From Motilimonas sp. E26 (lineage in GTDB: Bacteria > Pseudomonadota > Gammaproteobacteria > Enterobacterales > CBDFNC01), in NCBI RefSeq assembly GCF_021278025.1, contig NZ_JAIBHJ010000006.1, positions 124,001 through 188,000 on the forward strand: a DNA stretch of 64,000 bases. The letters run 5' to 3'. Numbering within the stretch: position 1 is the stretch's first letter; each line of letters begins with the position of its first letter. Made by a program: the position numbers and the translations under genes. Shown in pieces: positions 58,917 through 64,000 of the stretch. The notes beneath the pieces are model-generated. The model made no database searches and had not been told where the DNA came from. It was given only the letters and a program-made list of their open reading frames with translations.

Positions 58917-60980
58917 ATGACGGCATTACGTCAAACGCCAGAGAGTGAGTTAGGAAGCGGCACATTTAAGTTGCGTACATTATCTGTGATCATCTTGGGT
59001 CTCTGTGTGAGTGGTCAAGCTACTGCAGAAACAGATAAAAGCACTGCTGCAACCACTAAAGACAATTCAAACCAAACCATTACGGTATACGGTGAGAAAA
59101 CAGAACGATCAATTTATGATACTGGCTCGAGTGTCAGCGTATTTGACGAAGACCGCATCGCTACCACCCCTGGTGCGACTGAGGTTGATGACCTGATACA
59201 GTTAACACCCAATATTGTGGATTCTGGTGTTGGTAACAACTTACCTTCGGTTCGTGGTGTTGATGGCTCAGGTCCTTCGATTGGCGGACTTGCAGCATTT
59301 GGTGGCTCGATGCCAAGACTGAACCTTTCCGTTGATGGCCGCTCCTTAGGCTATTCCGAAGCTGCATTTGGCCCGCTTTCGCTGTGGGATATGCAGCAAG
59401 CTGAAATTTACCTAGGGCCGCAAAGCTATGTTCAAGGCCGCAATGCATCGGCTGGTGCCATTGTTTTAAAATCAAATGACCCGACCTATGAATTTGAAAC
59501 TAAAGCCCGAGCGGGGCTTGGTCAACAAGACTTTTCGCAGACAGCTGCTGTTATTTCCACTCCGATTATTGATGATCAGCTAGCATTCAGGTTGAGTGTT
59601 GATCAGCAAAAACGCGACAGTTATGCAAATCTAACAACTTACCAGCCAATAGGCGATCCAAACCGCATTGAGATGATGACGGCGCGCGGTAAGTTCTTGT
59701 TTGAACCGATGGGATTGCCAGGATTTAAAACCACGTTGACGTTTGCTCATATGGATACGCGTGGACCACAATCTGAAACTGAGCAAAATGCAGATATGCG
59801 TGCCATTTACGAAACCCAATCCGCTAGCGGCATTTGGGATTTATCTTACAAAATATCCGATACGCTAACGTTCGAAAACAACCTGATTTACACCGATCTT
59901 TCGTACAATCGCTACTCAGATCCGGCTGCGCGTCGCGGCAAACAAGATATCAGCTCGGATAGTAAGCAATTTCAAGTTGAACCCTTGCTGCGATTTAATT
60001 CGCTCGGTGGCGATGTGTCTAGCCTAGTGGGTGTGCGCTACTTTAAGTCTGACGATGATGAAGCCTATGAAGAGTTAGGTTCATCAACACCAATGAAAGG
60101 TAAAAACGAAACCATGTCAGCTTTTGCTGAGGTAACTTACGCCATCACCGAGACATTGGATGTTGTCGCTGCAGGTCGACTCGAGCGTGAAGGTAAAAAG
60201 CGTAACATCGATTCAGGTTTTTATGGCTTAGATTACGATGAAACATCGACGGTATTTTTACCTAAGCTTGAGTTTGCTTATAAGCCACAACAAGATCAAA
60301 CAATCGGTATTCGCGCAGCTAAAGGCTTTAGTTCTGGTGGCGCAGGTTTAGGCTTTAATGGCATTAACTTTGCGGGCTTTACACCTTATGAGTACGAAAA
60401 TGAATACGTTTGGAACTATGAACTATTTACTCGTCACAGTGTATTGGACAATGTGTTGGAATTAACGTCTAACGTCTTTTATAACGACTTTGACAACTAC
60501 CAAGTGCTACAAACTGCCCTCAATGGTGATGTGCGTGTAGATAACGTGGATGGTGCCTACACCTACGGTGCAGAGCTTGGCAGTCGTTGGTTTACTACCG
60601 ATAACTTAGAGCTATTTGCTGGTGTTGGTTTGCTGGAAACTCACTTTGAGTCGCCAACGGGCGAGTCAAACGAGCTACCACGAGCTCCTTCTCTCACTGC
60701 TAACATTGGTGCCTTGTACACCATCGCTGAGGGTTTTGAGCTCAGTGGTAACGCACGTTACACAGGTGGCTACTTTACCGATGTTGAAAACACTAGCAAT
60801 GAAAAAATCGATGCTTACTGGGTTGCTGACACTCAACTAGCTTATGTATTTGATCATGGTCGTGTTGCGCTGTTTGCAACCAACTTATTTGATTCAAACG
60901 ACGATATCTACAACTTCCGTGGTGTATTAACCAAGCAGCAGCCTCGACTATTTGGAGGTTCGGTAGAACTTTATTTCTAA
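58917..60980 (+). CDS. TonB-dependent catecholate-type siderophore receptor
   Basis: The 687-residue outer-membrane receptor has a signal region (20-40), a TonB-box-like QTITVYGEK near 53-61, a plug domain (SVSVFDEDRIATTP, LIQLTPNIVDSG, the GASAGAIVLKS-like RNASAGAIVLKS near 179-190) and a beta-barrel ending in the aromatic residue Phe (LFGGSVELYF). It is preceded by AAGGAGAG. Its gene lies within the siderophore locus, so it probably imports the ferric form of the product. Confidence 0.93.
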   Translation: MTALRQTPESELGSGTFKLRTLSVIILGLCVSGQATAETDKSTAATTKDNSNQTITVYGEKTERSIYDTGSSVSVFDEDRIATTPGATEVDDLIQLTPNIVDSGVGNNLPSVRGVDGSGPSIGGLAAFGGSMPRLNLSVDGRSLGYSEAAFGPLSLWDMQQAEIYLGPQSYVQGRNASAGAIVLKSNDPTYEFETKARAGLGQQDFSQTAAVISTPIIDDQLAFRLSVDQQKRDSYANLTTYQPIGDPNRIEMMTARGKFLFEPMGLPGFKTTLTFAHMDTRGPQSETEQNADMRAIYETQSASGIWDLSYKISDTLTFENNLIYTDLSYNRYSDPAARRGKQDISSDSKQFQVEPLLRFNSLGGDVSSLVGVRYFKSDDDEAYEELGSSTPMKGKNETMSAFAEVTYAITETLDVVAAGRLEREGKKRNIDSGFYGLDYDETSTVFLPKLEFAYKPQQDQTIGIRAAKGFSSGGAGLGFNGINFAGFTPYEYENEYVWNYELFTRHSVLDNVLELTSNVFYNDFDNYQVLQTALNGDVRVDNVDGAYTYGAELGSRWFTTDNLELFAGVGLLETHFESPTGESNELPRAPSLTANIGALYTIAEGFELSGNARYTGGYFTDVENTSNEKIDAYWVADTQLAYVFDHGRVALFATNLFDSNDDIYNFRGVLTKQQPRLFGGSVELYF

Positions 60981-60999
60981 TCAGTTAGAACCAGCCTAA

Positions 61000-61030
61000 A
61001 AACGCCTTGCCTAGAGCAGGGCGTTTTTTT
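61000..61030 (+). terminator. terminator after the receptor gene
   Basis: The stem AAACGCCTTGC / GCAGGGCGTTT (one wobble) has a 5-base loop and is followed by a T run. Confidence 0.85.
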
Positions 61031-61033
61031 GGC

Positions 61034-61071
61034 ATAAAAAAAGCAGCTCAGTGATTTAGCTGAGCTGCTTT
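61034..61071 (-). terminator. terminator after the carrier-protein gene
   Basis: A perfect 12-bp stem (AAAGCAGCTCAG / CTGAGCTGCTTT) has an 8-base loop and seven T residues on the minus strand. It lies beyond the decayed carrier-protein remnant. Confidence 0.88.
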
Positions 61072-61087
61072 AAATAGATTTTGGATG

Positions 61088-61174
61088 TTATGCCGTGGCT
61101 TTAGGTGAAGTGATGATGGCTTGCCATGAGGTTAATGTAGGGTTCGCCATTAGCTAAACAAAGTAAATGTCTAG
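61088..61174 (-). pseudogene. decayed tandem copy of the carrier-protein 3' end
   Basis: Bases 61110-61173 match 61190-61253, inside the intact gene, with about four differences in 64. Read in the same frame the remnant gives LDIYFV, a stop, then LMANPTLTSWQAIITSPKATA and TAA; the live gene has LDINFAQLMANPTLTSW and ends TSTEAD. The repeat offset is 80 bases. It appears to be the former or a second C-terminus left after a tandem duplication. Confidence 0.8.
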
Positions 61175-61479
61175 TCTGCTTCAGTTGATGTGATGATGGC
61201 TTGCCATGAAGTTAATGTAGGGTTCGCCATTAGCTGAGCAAAGTTAATGTCTAACCCCGCATTTCTCAGCTGGCCCGTTAGGCGCATCATGCTGATGGAG
61301 TCTAAGCCGAGTTCAATTAGGTTCACGTCGGGGGTAACCGATTCGGCAGGCACATTGAGTAACTGGCTGACCATGGTTAACAAATCAATATTCGCTTCTT
61401 GCTTTGACAAAATTATTTCCTTGTTGTTCGGAAGCAAAACTTCCAATAGTGACTTCAAATTCGCGGTACACAATATCAT
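61171..61479 (-). CDS. free-standing aryl/peptidyl carrier protein
   Basis: The protein of up to 102 residues has the phosphopantetheine site LGLDSISMM, with Ser61 in the long form. The following GLDINFAQLMANPTLTSW closely resembles the aryl carrier end of EntB/VibB. It likely holds an activated aryl acid for the VibH-like enzyme. The start is uncertain: ATG at 61479 gives 102 residues, while TTG at 61410 has the better ribosome site (AAGGA) and gives 79. It is divergent from the aryl-AMP ligase gene. Confidence 0.82.
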   Translation of the reverse strand: MILCTANLKSLLEVLLPNNKEIILSKQEANIDLLTMVSQLLNVPAESVTPDVNLIELGLDSISMMRLTGQLRNAGLDINFAQLMANPTLTSWQAIITSTEAD

Positions 61480-61498
61480 TACTTGATTGTTTGATACA

Positions 61499-61517
61499 AA
61501 TGATTATCATTGTTATT
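61499..61517. promoter_or_regulatory. Fur-like box between the carrier-protein and ligase genes
   Basis: AATGATTATCATTGTTATT matches the Fur consensus at 15 of 17 defined bases and includes the perfect core AATGAT-T-ATCATT. It could control both divergent genes. Confidence 0.75.
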
Positions 61518-61605
61518 CGTTTTTATGGGTAAGCACCCATTGTAGCCCCAAGCGGAAGGAGGGATGGCCTCTTAACTGCATACGCCAATTATAAAAGGGA
61601 ATAAC

Positions 61606-63264
61606 ATGGAAACTGCGTTGAAGGAGAATACGGTTCAACATGGCCTGTTGGACGGCTTTGTGGATCAGCCAGCCCATCAAGCCAAGAAATTTAGTGATGC
61701 CAACATTTGGCAAAACACACCACTATGGGGAATTTTAAGTGAAGGCGTTGCAAGGCATCCGACTAAAACGGCGGTAGCGGATCCCAGTGGCGCATTAACC
61801 TATGCCGATTTGTTGCAAGCTGCAGACGAAATGGCGGCGGGTTTACAAGACGCCGGTTTAACAGCTGGGGATCGGGTTGTTTTCCAGATTGCCAATAGTC
61901 TTTCTTTTGCCAAGGTATTTTTTGCCTTACAACGTGCGGGTTTAGTACCCGTGCTGGCGCTGCCTGCTCATGGCATTGCCGAAATTAGCCACTTTATCAA
62001 GTTGGCTGGTGCTAAAGCTTATTTTGGCTCTAATTTAGACAACGACGGCAAAGCCTTGAACATTGCCGATGCCTTAAGTCGCGAATTTGAACAGCAATTA
62101 AGTCATATTTATATCGCTGGCGAGGCGGGCAAGTATTCAACCTTGCCTCAAGGTAATGCGGCTCAATTTATTCCCGTCGCATCAGCTCCCGAGCACCCTG
62201 CCTTGTTTTTAGTGTCAGGCGGCACCACAGGCCTGCCTAAGTTGATCCCTAGAACCCACAACGACTACCGCTTTAATATCCAAAGTTGTGCCGCTGCCAG
62301 TGACTTCTCCAGTGAAGAAGTCTATCTCGCTGTATTGCCTGCGGCGCACAATTTTACCTTAGGTTGCCCCGGCTTATTGGGGGCGCTACAGGTGGGTGGC
62401 AAGGTGATTTTCACTGCTAACCCTAGCCCGGATTATTGTTTTGCAGTGATCGAGCAAGACAAGGTAACGGCGACCGCATTAGTCCCTGCGTTGGCACAGC
62501 TATGGACTGCGGCCAAGGAGTGGGAAAACGCCGATACCTCCAGTTTGCGAGTGATGCAAATTGGCGGTTCCAAGCTAGCCTACAGCGATGCGTTGGCGGT
62601 GCAAAAAGCCTTTCCCGGTGCCTTGCAGCAAGTTTTTGGCATGGCGGAAGGTTTGATCGCCTGTACGCGCCTGAATGATGACGAAGAGTTAATTGCCGCT
62701 AAGCAAGGACGGCCAGTCAGTCAGTGGGATGAGGTTCGCATTGTCGATGACGAAGGCGCTCCCGTTGAGTTAGGCGAAGAAGGTGAACTGCTTACGCGGG
62801 GCCCTTATACCTTAAGAGGCTACTATCGCGCTCAAGAACATAATGCGCGTGCCTTTACCCAAGAGGGCTTCTACCGCAGTGGCGATCGCGCCATCTTAGA
62901 TGAAAACGGCTATATCGTGGTGACAGGTCGGATCAAAGATGTGGTTAACCGCGCCGGCGAATGTATTGCCACCGACGAAATAGAAGAACAATTGCTGATG
63001 CATCCGAATGTGGCACAAGTGGCGGTAGTGGCTGTGCCCGATCAGCATTTAGGCGAAAAAATTGGCGTTGCTTTGGTCAAAAAAAGCCTTGTTCCCACGC
63101 TGCAAGAATTGCGCAGCTTTCTCAAGCAGCAAGGGTTGGCCTCATTCAAGTTGCCCGATGAGCTGCATATAGTGCCTAGCTTGCCTAAAACCGCGGTGGG
63201 AAAAATTGACAAAAAGCGCGTACTAGGTCCAGACGGAAGCCCTTGGGTCAATACACAAATTTAA
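61606..63264 (+). CDS. entE: aryl-acid-AMP ligase (EntE/DhbE/PchD family)
   Basis: The 552-residue adenylation enzyme has A3 SGGTTGLPK near 204-212, A5 VFGMAEG, A7 YRSGDR, A8 GRIKDVVNRAGECI and the catalytic A10 lysine (Lys533 in GKIDKK). It activates 2,3-dihydroxybenzoate or salicylate and loads the aryl carrier protein. In the pocket motif AHNFTLGCPG, Asn249 is kept and Cys254 falls where DhbE has Ser240; salicylate enzymes are reported to carry Cys there. AAGGGAA precedes the ATG. Symbol reflects family only. Confidence 0.9.
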   Translation: METALKENTVQHGLLDGFVDQPAHQAKKFSDANIWQNTPLWGILSEGVARHPTKTAVADPSGALTYADLLQAADEMAAGLQDAGLTAGDRVVFQIANSLSFAKVFFALQRAGLVPVLALPAHGIAEISHFIKLAGAKAYFGSNLDNDGKALNIADALSREFEQQLSHIYIAGEAGKYSTLPQGNAAQFIPVASAPEHPALFLVSGGTTGLPKLIPRTHNDYRFNIQSCAAASDFSSEEVYLAVLPAAHNFTLGCPGLLGALQVGGKVIFTANPSPDYCFAVIEQDKVTATALVPALAQLWTAAKEWENADTSSLRVMQIGGSKLAYSDALAVQKAFPGALQQVFGMAEGLIACTRLNDDEELIAAKQGRPVSQWDEVRIVDDEGAPVELGEEGELLTRGPYTLRGYYRAQEHNARAFTQEGFYRSGDRAILDENGYIVVTGRIKDVVNRAGECIATDEIEEQLLMHPNVAQVAVVAVPDQHLGEKIGVALVKKSLVPTLQELRSFLKQQGLASFKLPDELHIVPSLPKTAVGKIDKKRVLGPDGSPWVNTQI

Positions 63265-63299
63265 GTTGCATCAGGGAAATAAGATTAAAGGAAACTAAC

Positions 63300-63635
63300 G
63301 TGTCATCTTTAAAGAAACCAGAAGCATGTGAAAACCTCAATGATATTCGGATAGGGATAGATACGCTCGATAAAGAAATCGTGCAAATCCTCGCTAAGCG
63401 CATGGGCTATGTCAAAGCCGCCGCCCAATTTAAGCCGGATGAACAGAGTATTCCTGCGCCCGAGCGCGTGGTAGTGATGTTGCAAGACAGAAAGCAGTGG
63501 GCCGAAGAAGCCGGTATGTCGGCCGAGTATGTCGAAAACTTGTTTACCAACATCATAGATTGGTACATCAACCAGCAAATTAAACATTGGCGTGCCGAAA
63601 GAGGGCTAGCCGAGCCCGACAATGCCGTCACTTGA
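63300..63635 (+). CDS. pchB: isochorismate-pyruvate lyase (PchB-like)
   Basis: The 111-residue AroQ-fold protein closely resembles PchB, with the active-site Arg17, Arg34, Lys45 and Gln93 at the same spacing as PchB Arg14, Arg31, Lys42 and Gln90, and shared IPAPERV and WYINQQIK-type blocks. It would split isochorismate into salicylate and pyruvate. The start is GTG, set by AAAGGAAA upstream; it lies 35 bases after entE in the same direction. Confidence 0.9.
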   Translation: MSSLKKPEACENLNDIRIGIDTLDKEIVQILAKRMGYVKAAAQFKPDEQSIPAPERVVVMLQDRKQWAEEAGMSAEYVENLFTNIIDWYINQQIKHWRAERGLAEPDNAVT

Positions 63636-63787
63636 TTTTACGATTTTACATTATCAGCTGGGGTAGCAACGAGCGCATTTCGCTGCTCTGTTTTCACATT
63701 TTTACTTTAGTTGCTGAGCACACAAGATTTGATTTATCAGGCTGCATCATGAACCGGCGCTGATGAAAGTATTAAGGACAATTACGA
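63636..63787. other. gap between the lyase and isochorismatase genes
   Basis: About 150 bases with a small hairpin near 63674 (AGCGCATTTCGCT). No gene is visible. AAGGACA at its end serves the next gene. Confidence 0.5.
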
Positions 63788-64000
63788 ATGGCGATACCAA
63801 AAATAGCAAGTTACGACTTGCCAACGCACACCGAGTTTCCAACTAACACAGCCAATTGGCAAATTGAGCCAAGTAAAGCCGTGCTGCTGATCCACGATAT
63901 GCAGGAGTATTTTGTTGGATATTATGAGCTGAATGCCGCGCCAATGGCGGATATTTTAACGAATATTCAAGAGCTTAAAAAACAAGCCAAAGCTGCGGGT
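63788..64000 (+). CDS. entB: EntB-type isochorismatase, partial (runs off the window)
   Basis: The first 71 codons are present. [13 protein letters not shown] and the [13 protein letters not shown] segment match the start of EntB/DhbB/VibB isochorismatases, with the conserved Asp of HDMQ. The full enzyme turns isochorismate into dihydro-dihydroxybenzoate; many also carry a C-terminal aryl carrier domain, which cannot be seen here. AAGGACA precedes the ATG. Confidence 0.9.
   Translation, partial: MAIPKIASYDLPTHTEFPTNTANWQIEPSKAVLLIHDMQEYFVGYYELNAAPMADILTNIQELKKQAKAAG

Noticed and set aside
61513-61713. 66-codon minus-strand frame overlapping the start of the aryl-AMP ligase
   Set aside because: It is antisense to the ligase start and its Fur-controlled leader, with no supporting signal.
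1-64000. CRISPR arrays, tRNA/rRNA genes, prophage or complete insertion sequences
   Set aside because: No repeat-spacer pattern, no cloverleaf-like sequence with CCA end, and no transposase, integrase or phage structural gene was seen on reading both strands.

Overview
The window looks like chromosome of a facultatively anaerobic marine gammaproteobacterium of the Shewanella/Alteromonadales type. The evidence is the mix of housekeeping genes (dapA-bamC, yffB-dapE, ptsHI-crr, cysK, cysZ/zipA/ligA, ackA-pta-yfbV), a full fermentative and microaerobic set (pflB, pflA, cydABX, cydDC, FNR-type boxes), and secreted enzymes with chitin-binding type modules. The species assignment is inference. I saw no tRNA, rRNA, CRISPR array, prophage or complete insertion sequence.

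Layout. 1-3.6 kb: dapA, bamC, purC. 3.6-6.6 kb: a minus-strand group with a YqhA-like membrane protein, a tiny DUF2897-type protein, an M15 peptidase, dapE and yffB. 6.8-13.9 kb: a periplasmic binding protein, the PTS core (ptsH, ptsI, crr), cysK, an unusual KAS III-fold protein and cysZ. 14.3-22.8 kb: zipA, a divergent NAD+ DNA ligase at the ligA position, an AraC regulator facing a TauE/SafE transporter, yfcH, a PerM-type protein, a methyltransferase and a small protein. 23.1-27.3 kb: pta, ackA, yfbV. 27.5-34.9 kb: a GbsR/MarR regulator and cytochrome bd with its assembly exporter (cydA, cydB, cydX, cydD, cydC), preceded by an FNR-type box and a perfect 18-bp palindrome; a short terminal-inverted-repeat element sits between cydX and cydD. 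35.2-38.7 kb: a chemoreceptor, then pflA with a CbiM-like permease.

39.3-49.8 kb is an accessory block. It holds a membrane cytochrome b fused to an ethylbenzene-dehydrogenase-type haem domain, a DUF1566 protein, a secreted metallophosphoesterase and a secreted astacin protease that share PPC and CBM5/12 modules, and a 1,312-residue hybrid two-component/AraC regulator whose kinase and receiver active sites look degraded. 50.1-54.9 kb returns to fermentation: pflB (with a 13-bp triplication over its stop codon) and ycaO.

55.1-64.0 kb is an iron-regulated siderophore locus cut by the window end. It has an MFS transporter, an alpha/beta hydrolase translationally coupled to a VibH-like free condensation domain, a TonB-dependent receptor, a free aryl carrier protein, an aryl-AMP ligase, a PchB-like isochorismate-pyruvate lyase and the start of an EntB-type isochorismatase. 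Three Fur-like boxes lie in its control regions. A VibH-like enzyme together with both a salicylate-forming and a dihydroxybenzoate-forming branch suggests a polyamine siderophore with mixed salicylate/dihydroxybenzoate caps, similar in logic to vulnibactin. This locus and the degraded hybrid regulator are the most interesting parts of the window.
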